From Cyanidium caldarium (lineage: Eukaryota > Rhodophyta > Bangiophyceae > Cyanidiales > Cyanidiaceae), in contig JANCYW010000004.1 in NCBI GenBank assembly GCA_026184775.1, positions 486,976 through 550,975 of the forward strand: a DNA stretch of 64,000 nucleotides. Reading direction: 5' to 3'. Position 1 is the stretch's first letter; each line of letters starts with the position of its first letter. Positions 1 through 9,217 of this stretch are shown piece by piece. A program made the position numbers and the translations under genes. Below the pieces are notes generated by a model that saw only the letters and a program-made list of their open reading frames with translations, was not told where the DNA came from and did no database searches.

Positions 1-674
1 ACTTTTCTCGAGGACGCGACTTGACGTACGGCTTTCGCGGCCGCGTCGCCCGCGGCACCTCGGTATCGGCGCGAGTTGCTGGCACAGAGGGGTCCGCGCC
101 CCCGGCCACGCCTGCCGGTCCCGGCAACGACGTCGCCTGCACGGAAGCGCCCGCGCCCTCCACAACCACGCGGTCGGACCAGTCCATACCGGCGTCCTCA
201 CCCGGCGATACCGACGCGTCTTGCCCTGTCGGCCCTGCACCACCCACTCTTCCCACCGGCGTCCCTGATTGAGCAACACGCGAAAACGCCCCCAGGGCCC
301 GATGCCCCTCAGACACGGCGGTGCCGCCGCTGCCGCCGCCACCATTCTCATCTGGCGCAAATATCCTCGGGATGCCCTGAGCAAACTCCGGCATGCCTGC
401 CGCCGCTGCCTCGATGCGGCGGAATCCTCTCCAGATGGGCCACAGCAGCGGTATCCCGCGTTGGCCGCGGACCGAACCGCGCTGGGAGGCGGTTTCGAAC
501 GCGCGCCGAGCTGTCGCTCACACGAGATCGCATCGCCGGACGCCGCGCGCATCACGGAAATGCCCATTGGATTCGTCGACGAGAACGCGGGCCCCCGGGA
601 AGGTGGAAAGCGAGCGAAGCTTGTGCGGCGAGGGTGCAACTCGTGGGAGGAACGTTGCCAAGACTTGTGCTGGC
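1..674. other. left-edge intergenic/5' flank of lycopene cyclase
   Basis: This GC-rich stretch precedes the chosen start of the lycopene cyclase. Several frames are open through it, as expected from base composition, and none encodes a recognisable domain. In-frame ATGs at 393, 414 and 435 could extend the cyclase N-terminus. The first 24 bases read as seven sense codons followed by TGA in frame 1, so they could be the tail of a gene entering from the left, but nothing supports that beyond the stop codon. Confidence 0.4.
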
Positions 675-2231
675 ATGTTCTGTGCGCCGGTGCTGGGGCG
701 GGTGCGGAGGCGAGGCGCCCGTGCGGTCTCTGCCCGGCGGGGAACGCCCCTATGGCGGTGGCGCGCCCGGCATCTGCCAACCCGAAGACGACAACTCGAA
801 TACCTGGTGGCAGGCACTGGCGCGACGCCGGAGTCACCAGCAGTGGTGTCCGCGGCGGATTTCGAGCTGGACGGCAAGACGGCGTGCGTTGACGTAGTCA
901 TCGTGGGCGCGGGACCGGCAGGCCTGAGCCTGGCGGCGGCATTTGCGGAGGAGAATCGACGCGCGGGCGCCACGGCGCACAAGAGGGCGCTGAGCGTGGT
1001 TGTGGTGGATCCGGACTTGGCGCGGCGCTGGGTGCCCAACTATGGCGTGTGGGTGGACGAAATCGACTCGCTGGGAATCGGGCACTGCCTGGCCGCGCAG
1101 TGGCCGCGGACGACCTCTTACTTCCCCGAGCGAGTGGTGACGAGTCGAGCGTATGCGCGCATCGATCGCACCAAACTGAAGCAGCATCTGATGGAACTTT
1201 GCTTGGCACCGGCAAGCGGAGTGCGACTGGTGAGCGGCACGGCGCGACTGGCAGAGGCGACGGAGGTGACTGGCGGCGCGAGTGAATCGCAAGGCGCCGC
1301 ACTCTACACTGTGGTGGTGTCGCCGACGACGGGCGCTTCCGGCGACGACGGTGCCGCGGTGCACGCTCAACGATATATACGATCGCGCTTGGTGATCGAC
1401 ACCGCGGGCCATAGCGGCGCGATGGTGAGGTTTCAGCAGCCCCACGAGCCCGCTTTCCAGGCGGCTTATGGCATCGAGGCCCGAGTGGTATCACACCCGT
1501 TCCCGCTGGATGAGATGCTGCTGATGGACTATCGACGACCGGACATGCAAGAGAGCCCCGCAGACTCGTCGCACCCGTACGAGCGCTGCCCCACGTTTCT
1601 GTACGCGATGCCGTTGTCGGAGTCGAAGATCTTTTTGGAAGAGACGTCGTTGGTGGCGCGTCCGCCAGTGCCGTTCGAGGAGTTGAAGCGGCGCCTGCAC
1701 ACAAGGCTCAGAGCGTTGGGTATCACCGTGACTGAGGTGGAGGAGGAAGAGTTCTGCTTGATTCCCATGGGCGGCGCCCTGCCCGACTTGGCGCAGAGCG
1801 TCGTCGGCTTCGGCGGCGCCGCCGGTCTGGTGCACCCGTCCACGGGGTATATGTTGTCTCGAACACTGAACATGGCCCGCGAGCTGGCAAGGCAAATTCA
1901 CAACAGTGCCTCGTGGACGGCCCCTAACGTTTGGAAAGATATGATATGGACACCGCCGAGACTGGCGCAGCGCGACTTTTACGCCTTCGGCGGGGAGGTC
2001 CTGATGCAGATGTCGTTGGGGGAGCTGCGAGAATTTTTTCTGGCTTTCTTCCAATTGCCTGACGCGGACTGGCACGACTTTCTCAGCTTTCGGCAGCTGA
2101 GCGGGGCGTCGCGCCTACGGTTTGGCATCGGCGTGTGGTTGCGCACGAGCTGGCGCGTGAAAGCGCGGCTCGTCCGCTGTGGGATGCGGCAGTGGTCATT
2201 GTTGACGCGAAGTATTATTTTTGTTGAGTAA
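675..2231 (+). CDS. LCYB: lycopene beta-cyclase, plastid-targeted
   Basis: Predicted lycopene cyclase (518 aa from this start), a flavoprotein that forms the ionone rings of carotenoids in the plastid. An FAD-binding Rossmann signature VIVGAGPAGLSLA lies at about residues 75-87. It is followed by the plant/cyanobacterial cyclase motif YGVWVDE, by LMDYR, and by the C-terminal PSTGYMLSRTL block, the usual order in LCYB/CrtL. The roughly 70 residues before the Rossmann motif are Arg/Ala/Ser-rich and fit a plastid transit peptide. I chose ATG 675 because the resulting length matches the family; an in-frame ATG at 393 would add 94 residues of non-conserved sequence. Beta- rather than epsilon-cyclase activity is inferred, since the motifs are shared. 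The next gene on the same strand begins about 160 bp downstream. Confidence 0.9.
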   Translation: MFCAPVLGRVRRRGARAVSARRGTPLWRWRARHLPTRRRQLEYLVAGTGATPESPAVVSAADFELDGKTACVDVVIVGAGPAGLSLAAAFAEENRRAGATAHKRALSVVVVDPDLARRWVPNYGVWVDEIDSLGIGHCLAAQWPRTTSYFPERVVTSRAYARIDRTKLKQHLMELCLAPASGVRLVSGTARLAEATEVTGGASESQGAALYTVVVSPTTGASGDDGAAVHAQRYIRSRLVIDTAGHSGAMVRFQQPHEPAFQAAYGIEARVVSHPFPLDEMLLMDYRRPDMQESPADSSHPYERCPTFLYAMPLSESKIFLEETSLVARPPVPFEELKRRLHTRLRALGITVTEVEEEEFCLIPMGGALPDLAQSVVGFGGAAGLVHPSTGYMLSRTLNMARELARQIHNSASWTAPNVWKDMIWTPPRLAQRDFYAFGGEVLMQMSLGELREFFLAFFQLPDADWHDFLSFRQLSGASRLRFGIGVWLRTSWRVKARLVRCGMRQWSLLTRSIIFVE

Positions 2232-2394
2232 ATGAAGAGACTTGTGTAAAGTCGAGAAAACATTTTTGCGAACGTTTTCGAAGATCAATCCTGAATTGAT
2301 TTGAGGTTTGCGCCGATAATTTTGGGGACGTCTGAATTGCCTCTCCGCGTTTCAGGTGCGCCAACGATCGACGAGAACCTGAAAGTCACCCGCT

Positions 2395-2847
2395 ATGCAG
2401 TCCGGACTGGCTCGTGCAGTGCTGCGATGGCGACACTCACTCCATGCGACTCGCCTGCGACGACGCGCTGGCGCTGGAGTGCGGCGTTTAACGCCGGTGC
2501 CGCGGACGCCGGACGACTGGCCTGTCGCTGACTACTCGCACACCGCGGAGCAGTTTTTGGAAGGCTTGGGCGACACCATTGCCGACGCGCTGCAAGAGCG
2601 CACCGGCTCAGAAGTCGAGTACTCGCAAGGCGTGCTTACTGTCCGTTTGGGTGAAGGCGGCACCCTGGTGCTGAACACACAGACGCCCAACCGACAGATC
2701 TGGTTCTCCTCGCCGGTGAGCGGGCCGTCGCGGTACTTTTTGGACACGGAGACCGGCAATTGGATCTGCACCAGAGACAGCCAGGAGCTCTGCAAGCGCT
2801 TGCGCCACGATCTGCGGGCGCTGACGGGTATCGAAGTGAATGTTTAG
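2395..2847 (+). CDS. FXN: frataxin, mitochondrial iron-sulfur assembly factor
   Basis: A 150-residue frataxin. The first ~40 residues are rich in Arg, Ala and Leu with almost no acidic residues, typical of a mitochondrial presequence. The conserved domain follows (about 48-150), with an acidic first helix (EQFLEGLGDTIADALQE) and the family hallmark strand LVLNTQTPNRQIWFSSPVSG. The aromatic stretch RYFLDTETGNWICTRD precedes the last helix. Frataxin stimulates the cysteine desulfurase complex in Fe-S cluster synthesis. Length and motif order are normal for eukaryotic frataxin. It ends 52 bp before the convergent COQ4 gene, so the two 3' ends are very close. Confidence 0.93.
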   Translation: MQSGLARAVLRWRHSLHATRLRRRAGAGVRRLTPVPRTPDDWPVADYSHTAEQFLEGLGDTIADALQERTGSEVEYSQGVLTVRLGEGGTLVLNTQTPNRQIWFSSPVSGPSRYFLDTETGNWICTRDSQELCKRLRHDLRALTGIEVNV

Positions 2848-2899
2848 GGAGCTGCGGAGTTTGCTGCTCACGGCGGCGGGCTCTGCCAAACCTGCGGCA

Positions 2900-3619
2900 T
2901 CAGTCCGCCTCCGCGCGGCCCGCAGACACGCCGGTTGCACTCCCGTCATCCGCCATGGTCGCCGGCGTGATACGGAGTCGTCGTCGCAATTGCTGGAGGT
3001 CGTCGCTCCAGTGTCGCTCGTAATACACGCTCATCAGGTCGGCGCATCGTCGGGCGTTCCTGCCGGCCCACGGCGCCCACTCCAGCAGAAACGCATTCCG
3101 ATCCGCGGTGCGTAGACGCAGCGGGCCCACCACGGCCGACAACACCGCCATCGGCAAGCCGGTGTGCGCGGCCTCGAAGTATTTCTGGGTCACCTCACCG
3201 AGCAACGTCGGCGGCAAGTTGTTCAGCACGTGCCACAAGTCGTGGCACTCGCGGTATCGCTGTATCACGTACGCTAGCTCATCGTCGTCCACGAAGCGCA
3301 CCTCGGCGCGCTCGTCGCTCCGAAAGCCATACCGCCTCATAAACTCCGCGTATTGTCTGCCGAAGGTGTTCTCCGGCAACGCCGCCAGGTGCTTGGTGTT
3401 GTGCACCTTTATGCGTGGCCGTTCTCGCAACACCGTTCCGCCTTCGTCGCTCTGGCGCATGCGCCGCGCCAGCCGCTCCACCGCCGCAGCAGTGCCCGGC
3501 GCCGTCTCGCCCAGCGCTGCGATGAGATCTGCCCGCGCCGGATTCGCAAACGCCCCCACCGCAGACGCCACCGATAACACGACTCGCCCGAACCTCGAAA
3601 GCTCCGCTGCCTCTCCCAT
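2900..3619 (-). CDS. COQ4: ubiquinone biosynthesis protein COQ4
   Basis: A 239-aa COQ4 homologue, a peripheral protein of the mitochondrial inner membrane needed for coenzyme Q synthesis. The diagnostic metal-binding motif HDxxH-x11-E is complete: HDLWH at about residues 124-128, with the Glu at about 140. Flanking conserved segments (NTFGRQYAEFMRRYGF upstream; GLPMAVLSAVVGPLRL and the C-terminal YYERHW region downstream) are in the expected order. There is little sequence before the conserved N-terminal helix, so a mitochondrial presequence is short or is encoded by an unseen upstream start. It is convergent with frataxin and divergent from the deacetylase-like gene. Confidence 0.92.
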   Translation of the reverse strand: MGEAAELSRFGRVVLSVASAVGAFANPARADLIAALGETAPGTAAAVERLARRMRQSDEGGTVLRERPRIKVHNTKHLAALPENTFGRQYAEFMRRYGFRSDERAEVRFVDDDELAYVIQRYRECHDLWHVLNNLPPTLLGEVTQKYFEAAHTGLPMAVLSAVVGPLRLRTADRNAFLLEWAPWAGRNARRCADLMSVYYERHWSDDLQQLRRRLRITPATMADDGSATGVSAGRAEAD

Positions 3620-3774
3620 GTCGGGGCAGCGCTCGTCCTCTGTCTTCCTCCACGGCGCTTGCCTATCGTCGTTCTCTCCGGGTTCAGAGCCGGCGCGAGT
3701 GGCGCTGGATTCGAACCTCCCCTCGGCGCGAGACGTGCCGCGTACCCGTGAGTGAACCCCTCGCTGGCCGTTCC

Positions 3775-5319
3775 ATGCCCGCCATGCTTCAAAAGAGCAA
3801 GGAGTGGGTGCGCCGCGGCATCATTTTCACCTGGCAGCTGCGGTTCCTGAGGCTTGTGGTAGTGCTTGCCTTGCTGGCTGCTGCGAAGCACGCGTTCGGA
3901 CTGGGGAAGCGCTGGCGAGAGACCGGGCGGCCGCCGTGGCCACTGGGTCTGGGGCCGGCGCACCGACGGCCGGCACCGCTGGCGAACCCGCAGCGCACGT
4001 TCTTGGTCGTCTCGTCGGACGACTGGGGTAGGTGGACCGATGCGATCCCGCTTTTTCCGGACTTGGACTTTGTGAAGCAGCACCCCGAGCTGCAGGTGGC
4101 CCCGACGGATTTCTGGTATCGTCTGGCATCCGTGGAGACGCGCGAGGACCTGCAGACGCTAGAGAACACACTGAACGAGTTGAATGCCGGCGCCGACTAT
4201 GAGCGCCGCGTCGTGCTGACGCCCCACTGGATCGTGGCCGGGCCGGATTTCGAGGCCATGCGCGCGCTGTCGCGCCCGATGCGCGCCCGGTGTGCACCGT
4301 CGCTCCCCGCCAACGGCGGGGAGTGCTCTTACCGCGAACTGCTCATATCGGAATCGGCGGGCGGTCTGGCGCACGCGCCGTACCATCGCGGCGACTTGCG
4401 CGCCGAGTATCAGCGGCTGTTTCACCAGGAGCTGTGGCACCCGGAGTTTCACGGGCGTTCGCATTTCGCGGTGAACCGGTGGCTCGAGGAGCTCAATGTG
4501 CCCAACTCGGCGGCCGCGGCGTGTTTCAACTACTCGTTGGTGTGTTCGGCGGACCCGATGACCACCCGCTCCGAGTTTGACTGGTTCACCGAGCACCAAG
4601 ACCTGCGCGCCTGGCTCGTGGGTGGTGTGCGCGCATTCCAGCACTTTTGGGGCTACCGACCGCGAGTGATATCGTCGCCGCACAACACCTGGACACCGTG
4701 GCTGGCGGACGCGGCTGCCGCTGCCGGTTTCGTGGCCGCCAGCATCGGCGACGATCAGAGGCTGTATCGCATGGACGGCGGGATGAGCCTGGATCAGCGC
4801 CTGCGCTTCGACGCTTTTTTCCCCGGTTTCGACTGCAGCGCCTCCATCGACTCGGTCGTCGAGCGGCTGAATCGCACGCGGTATGTCACCGTCATGTGGC
4901 ACGCGCAGAACGCCATGCGCTCGACCTACTCGGAGCCGCAGTACCGAGAGCATTACCAATGTCTGCGACGGTTGATCGCAGCGGTGCGGGAGCGCTCCCA
5001 GGCGCTCACCCTGGTGACCGGCAGCGAGATGCACCAGTTGCGGGCCCGCGGCTGGTCGGTGGAGGTGTGGCGCGACTCGCTGGTTTACCGCAATTACTCG
5101 CCGCGGACGTTGGCGGTGAAAGTGCAGGATCTGGCCGAGTTTATCGCCGCGCCCTCCTGGAACGACAGCGACATCCGTGTGGAGACGCTGGCGCCGAAAG
5201 CGGCTCATGGGGAGGAGGCTGTTCGGGTGCGCGTCGGCGAAACGCTGCGCGTCGAGTCGGACACCGTGGTGCGGTTGCGCGCACCCGCGTCCGAGCCGGA
5301 ACGCGCGACTTTGGCATAG
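3775..5319 (+). CDS. membrane-anchored polysaccharide deacetylase-like (NodB-fold) protein
   Basis: Predicted 514-aa protein with a short basic N-terminus and one hydrophobic segment (about 17-37), so probably a type II membrane or secretory-pathway protein with its body in the lumen or outside. The body starts with VVSSDDWG, a pattern like the paired Asp of NodB-type deacetylases. Further on come an H-x3-H-like cluster in ELWHPEFHGRSHF, a SSPHNTW segment and MWHAQNAM near the end, all plausible metal or active-site motifs of the glycoside hydrolase/deacetylase superfamily. The reaction and substrate cannot be read from the sequence; a cell-wall or glycan substrate is a guess. I took ATG 3775 because an upstream extension has no ATG. 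The assignment is by motif resemblance only. Confidence 0.5.
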   Translation: MPAMLQKSKEWVRRGIIFTWQLRFLRLVVVLALLAAAKHAFGLGKRWRETGRPPWPLGLGPAHRRPAPLANPQRTFLVVSSDDWGRWTDAIPLFPDLDFVKQHPELQVAPTDFWYRLASVETREDLQTLENTLNELNAGADYERRVVLTPHWIVAGPDFEAMRALSRPMRARCAPSLPANGGECSYRELLISESAGGLAHAPYHRGDLRAEYQRLFHQELWHPEFHGRSHFAVNRWLEELNVPNSAAAACFNYSLVCSADPMTTRSEFDWFTEHQDLRAWLVGGVRAFQHFWGYRPRVISSPHNTWTPWLADAAAAAGFVAASIGDDQRLYRMDGGMSLDQRLRFDAFFPGFDCSASIDSVVERLNRTRYVTVMWHAQNAMRSTYSEPQYREHYQCLRRLIAAVRERSQALTLVTGSEMHQLRARGWSVEVWRDSLVYRNYSPRTLAVKVQDLAEFIAAPSWNDSDIRVETLAPKAAHGEEAVRVRVGETLRVESDTVVRLRAPASEPERATLA

Positions 5320-5419
5320 AAAGAAATGTGGCCTTCTTGCGGGCGGCATGGTGCGAATCGACAGTTGCGGATCGCGACCGTCACCGCCATCACCGTGTCG
5401 GTGCGCGAGATACGAGTGC

Positions 5420-6823
5420 TTACCGCGCACGGCTGGATGCATCCGTCAGCGCGGCCCAGCCGGCAGCTTGATACGCGCGCGCGGCTTGGCACGGATCGGT
5501 GGCGCCGTAAATGCCGCGCCCCACGATGATGAAATCCGCGCCGCGGCAACCGATGACGTCGGCGGGCGTGTTGTACTGCTGTCCCAGGGCATCGCCGCCG
5601 GCGGCCAGCTGCACGCCGGGCGTCATGACCAGCAGCTCGCCGGTGTCATCTAGACGCTCCTGGGCGATAAAACCGATACAGAGGTCGCGCGCCTCCCGGG
5701 CCATCGCCAGGCACCGCTCCGTGTAGGCGCTGTCAATGAGATTGCCCTTGCTGGACATTTGCGCCACCAGCAGCAGGCCGACGGCGCGTCCGCTCGCCTG
5801 ACACGCTTGGCGCAGCCCGTCGACGACGCCCCTGCCCGGAATGCCGTGCGCGTTGATGAGGTCGGCCCAGGCGACGATGCGGTGCACGCCGCCGCTGGCC
5901 TGACACACCACCGTGTGCCCAATGTCGGCAAACTTGCGGTCCTCAAACAGCAGAAAGTTGTGGCGGTCGGCGGCGGCGCGCAAGGCGCTCGCCGTCTCCG
6001 CCGTCCAGTTGTCGACGGTGTCTGCATGCACTTTGAGCACGCAGATGAGCGGACCGATCTGCTCGCACAGCCGCATAATGTCGGCGGCATCGCACAAGTC
6101 CGCCGCCACACACAAATTGCTCCGTTTGGCGTCGCGTATGGCCAGCAATCGCTGCGCCACCGGGTGGGCGGCGGCGGCGGCGCCCCAGCGACATCGCACA
6201 GTGACTGGCACCGGCACTGTACGGTTGGCACCCATAAACTCCATCACGCTCTGGGCCACCGTCGACTCGATGCGCGATGCTCGCACCAACACCCGCAGCA
6301 TATCCTCCATGCCGAAAGCGGTGTGCAGCCGTACGCCGCGTTGTGACAGGTTGACACTGCCGCCCTGCTGCCGATCCAGCAACGCCACGGCGCCGTCCAC
6401 CTGCAGCCCCTCCGCCTGCAACGCCTCCACTGTCTCCAGGATGCTGGCCCCGCTGGTCACCAGATCCTCCACCACCACGCAGCGCTGACCGGCCGCGTAC
6501 GCGCCCTCCACACTGCGTTTCAAACCGTACGCCTTGCTCTCCTTGCGCCGCATCACCATCGGCTTGCCGCTGCGTACCGACATGACCGTGGCAAACGGCA
6601 GCGCGGTGTACGGCACCCCGCACAACACGTCATATTCGCACTGTGCCGCCTCCAGCACCGCCGACAACCGCCGCGCCACCGCCTCCAGCACCGGCGGATG
6701 CGACACCGTCACCCGCAGGTCGACATACAGCGGCGACTCGATGCCCGACTTGAGCGTGAAGCGCCCAAACTTGACCGCACCCACATCAAACAGTTGCAGG
6801 ATCAGACTCTCGGTGTCCTCCAT
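5420..6823 (-). CDS. UMPS: UMP synthase (orotate phosphoribosyltransferase / OMP decarboxylase)
   Basis: Bifunctional enzyme of 467 aa catalysing the last two steps of de novo UMP synthesis. Residues ~1-205 are orotate phosphoribosyltransferase, with [17 protein letters not shown] at the start and the PRPP-binding loop [14 protein letters not shown]. Residues ~230-460 are OMP decarboxylase, with the catalytic signature [12 protein letters not shown], the upstream LKVHAD strand and the C-terminal phosphate-binding [11 protein letters not shown]. The domain order (OPRT then ODC) is that of plants and animals, the reverse of the order known in some stramenopiles and trypanosomatids. I chose the ATG at 6823 (MEDTES) because it begins just before the conserved OPRT start; upstream open frame is unconserved. 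Confidence 0.96.
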   Translation of the reverse strand: MEDTESLILQLFDVGAVKFGRFTLKSGIESPLYVDLRVTVSHPPVLEAVARRLSAVLEAAQCEYDVLCGVPYTALPFATVMSVRSGKPMVMRRKESKAYGLKRSVEGAYAAGQRCVVVEDLVTSGASILETVEALQAEGLQVDGAVALLDRQQGGSVNLSQRGVRLHTAFGMEDMLRVLVRASRIESTVAQSVMEFMGANRTVPVPVTVRCRWGAAAAAHPVAQRLLAIRDAKRSNLCVAADLCDAADIMRLCEQIGPLICVLKVHADTVDNWTAETASALRAAADRHNFLLFEDRKFADIGHTVVCQASGGVHRIVAWADLINAHGIPGRGVVDGLRQACQASGRAVGLLLVAQMSSKGNLIDSAYTERCLAMAREARDLCIGFIAQERLDDTGELLVMTPGVQLAAGGDALGQQYNTPADVIGCRGADFIIVGRGIYGATDPCQAARAYQAAGWAALTDASSRAR

Positions 6824-7166
6824 GGGCGCCCAAGCACCCGCCGGATGTCGGCGCTCTCGTCGGCGCGCGACCGTGTCGAGGCGGTCGGCGCGTCGCCCTC
6901 GGCCCGTGCGCACGACGGGAACGGCTTGTCGCGTATCGTCTCCGGCCGAGAGAGCGAGAGCGAGAGACCCCGGACTCTTTACGGTGAGACGAAAAGGACA
7001 CCTACACACGCAGGACACCCGAGCACGGCTCCAGCGTTGTGGTGACGGGTGGTCCGCACCCCCTCGTGGCCAGCGTTACAGTCAACGGGTCGGGCCGTGA
7101 TGCCGCCGTCACCAGCGTTTTTGCAACGCTCCACGGTCAGCCCACACCGCTTCCGGCCTCTGCTGG
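6824..7166. other. intergenic, UMPS 5' flank / QCR7 3' flank
   Basis: Both neighbours are on the minus strand, so this 343-bp gap should hold the UMPS promoter and the QCR7 3' end. It contains an Arg/Asp-alternating purine stretch near 6946-6972 but no RNA gene or repeat that I can identify. Confidence 0.4.
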
Positions 7167-7520
7167 TCACCCTCCGGCCTCGATCTGCTGTTGCCGCTTG
7201 CGCTCGAGCAGCGCCAGCCGCTCCCGGATGTACGGATTCCACACATCCTCCTTCGCGGCAATGTCCTCCGCCAAGTGCGTCTTCTTCATCGACAGATCCA
7301 GCGCCCGCTTGAACCGCTTCAACCGCAACGCGTACTCCGCCGGCGGCAACTGCTCGATCGCCCGCTGCACCTCCGGGTCCGTTTCCAACAGCAGGTCGTC
7401 GTACCGCAGGCCGTACTTGCGCAGCTCCGCCTCCACCTCCCGCTGGTACCACTTGGCCAGCGCATTCACCAGCGGCCTCATGCCCGGCAACCGCAACAAT
7501 ACGTCCGCCAACCGTCCCAT
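7167..7520 (-). CDS. QCR7: cytochrome bc1 complex subunit 7 (QCR7/UQCRB, 14 kDa)
   Basis: A 117-aa subunit of mitochondrial respiratory complex III, located on the matrix side next to cytochrome b. The family core is intact: KYGLRYDDLLLE, then an acidic helix (DPEVQRAIEQLPP), RLKRFKRALDLSMKKTHL and the C-terminal W-x-PY segment DVWNPYIRERLALLE. Length matches the 110-130 aa family norm. The chosen ATG at 7520 gives a start about 35 residues before the first conserved motif, as in other members. The open frame continues far upstream, but that part overlaps the divergent MFS gene and is unconserved. Confidence 0.93.
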   Translation of the reverse strand: MGRLADVLLRLPGMRPLVNALAKWYQREVEAELRKYGLRYDDLLLETDPEVQRAIEQLPPAEYALRLKRFKRALDLSMKKTHLAEDIAAKEDVWNPYIRERLALLERKRQQQIEAGG

Positions 7521-7712
7521 GTCGGTGGCGCGCGTTGCCTCGGCAGGTGTGCCCCGACGCGGTCGCGCGCGGAATCCACACCCCCCATCTCCACCATCCG
7601 CGTCCATCCGAACGACGGCGCGCGCGACACGCAGCCGGGAGGGCAGTCCGGTGACGAGGCGGGACGGCGCGTCGTGAAGCGGAACACTCGATGGCGCGGT
7701 CCGTTGGAGAAG

Positions 7713-9086
7713 ATGGAGAGCGCAACGGGCAGGAGAGGATGGGGAGATGATAGCGGTCCGTATGTATCGACGTATGCGTTGCTCAGTGTGTGTTGTTCGT
7801 TTGTGTACTTGGGGGTGTCGGTGGCGTTTCTCGGGGCGACGCTGCCGCAGCTGTTGCCGTCGACGGGTTCGGGTGCAGCGGGCAGCACGCGGGGCGGGTG
7901 GTTGTTCGGGGTAGCGGGGGCGGGGTATTTTGTGGGTGCGGTGGGGAATGGTTGGTTGGTGGGGTGTCTGGGTGGTGGTGGGGCGTGGTCGCTGCTGGTT
8001 CCGTCGTTGGTGATATCGGCGGCGGCGCTGTTGGCGGTGCCGTGGAGCGGGCGGCAGCAGTGGTTGTTGGCGCTGTTGCTGTTCGGGACGCGTGTCGGGG
8101 CGGGATCGCTGGACGTGAGCGGGAATGCGGTGGTAGCGCAGGCCAAGCGGGCGACCGGGGCGTGGATGCAGCTGCTGCACGCGCTATTCAGTGTGGGCGC
8201 GACGCTGGCGCCGCTGCTGGCGTCGTTGTCGTTGCGCTGGACGCACGGCGGGATGGCGATGGCGTTTGGGTGCTATATGGGTATGGCGGGCGTGTCCATG
8301 TTGCTGCTGCTGGGCACGCGGTGGGTCGGCAACGGCAGCGGGCGCGCCGCGATGCGCGCGGATCACCGCGCGGTAGAGGCGAAAGAGGATGGCGTGCCCG
8401 CCGATGTCTCCAAGGATGTGGCGGTGGAAATGCCATCGTCTACCCGTGGCCGCGCGGCCGCAAATGCATCTCGACCGGACTCGATGCCCGCACCTCCCGC
8501 GTCTTATCCCAGCCGCCTCTTGCATGCTGCCCGCCTGTTGGCGGTGTTGTGCGCGTTCGCCCTGTACGCCGGGTACGAGGTCAGTCTGGGTGGCTGGCTG
8601 ACTACCTACGCTCACCTGACCGGGTACGCAGCAGGCAATGCCGCTCACGCCGACGATGTGGCCACGGCGTTCTGGGCGGCGGTGGCCACCGGTCGCCTGC
8701 TGGCGGTGCCACTGTCTCTGTGGGTGTCGCCGGTGGCACTGCTCGCGGCGGATGTGGTGGCGTCGCTGTCGCTGTGGGTGGCGCGGCAGCTGTTTTCCAT
8801 GAACGGGTTGGCGGTTGCGGCGGCCGCCTGGGGCCTGGCGCTGGCGCCCGCCTATGCCGCCTCCATGGGCCTATCCGTCCGGCGGTTGGGCGGCGATGAG
8901 CGCGCCGCGGTGGAGGCGGCCGCCTGGGCCACCGTTGGCGCCACGCTGGGCGAGATGCTGTTGCCCTGGATCGCCGGCCGGATCATGAGTCGTTGGGGGG
9001 CGCGTTCGTTCCCGCTCACCAACTTCGTTTACGTCGCGCTGTGGGGCTCGTGTTCGCTGACGCTGGTGCTGCTTCCCAATCGGTGA
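7713..9086 (+). CDS. MFS transporter, FucP/MFSD4-like
   Basis: A 457-aa polytopic membrane protein of the major facilitator superfamily. About twelve hydrophobic segments surround a hydrophilic, charged central loop (about residues 215-250). The second half opens with YAGYEVSLGGWLTTYAHL, the E..xGGW motif typical of the FucP / NaGLT1 / MFSD4 branch, which includes sugar transporters. The substrate is not determinable here, although a hexose or related solute is the family precedent. ATG 7713 is the first in-frame ATG near the first membrane helix; the frame is open further upstream across the QCR7 gene, which I regard as a composition effect. It ends tail-to-tail with the TBC gene, 131 bp away. 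Confidence 0.85.
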   Translation: MESATGRRGWGDDSGPYVSTYALLSVCCSFVYLGVSVAFLGATLPQLLPSTGSGAAGSTRGGWLFGVAGAGYFVGAVGNGWLVGCLGGGGAWSLLVPSLVISAAALLAVPWSGRQQWLLALLLFGTRVGAGSLDVSGNAVVAQAKRATGAWMQLLHALFSVGATLAPLLASLSLRWTHGGMAMAFGCYMGMAGVSMLLLLGTRWVGNGSGRAAMRADHRAVEAKEDGVPADVSKDVAVEMPSSTRGRAAANASRPDSMPAPPASYPSRLLHAARLLAVLCAFALYAGYEVSLGGWLTTYAHLTGYAAGNAAHADDVATAFWAAVATGRLLAVPLSLWVSPVALLAADVVASLSLWVARQLFSMNGLAVAAAAWGLALAPAYAASMGLSVRRLGGDERAAVEAAAWATVGATLGEMLLPWIAGRIMSRWGARSFPLTNFVYVALWGSCSLTLVLLPNR

Positions 9087-9217
9087 ATCGGGTAGATGTT
9101 GGCGGCGGGAGCGAGATGGCGCTTGTCGATGCAGGCGAGGGAGTGCGGTGTCGTGAGACGATTTATTGCTGCGGTGCTGTACACATCATGGCGCCAACGC
9201 GCTTCCACGCTCCGCGG

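Noticed and set aside
3690-3790. Minus-strand perfect tRNA B-box consensus (GGTTCGAATCC at 3717-3707)
   Set aside because: The T-stem does not pair (two mismatches of five), no convincing A-box or anticodon arm lies on either side, including in a permuted half order as known in Cyanidioschyzon tRNA genes.
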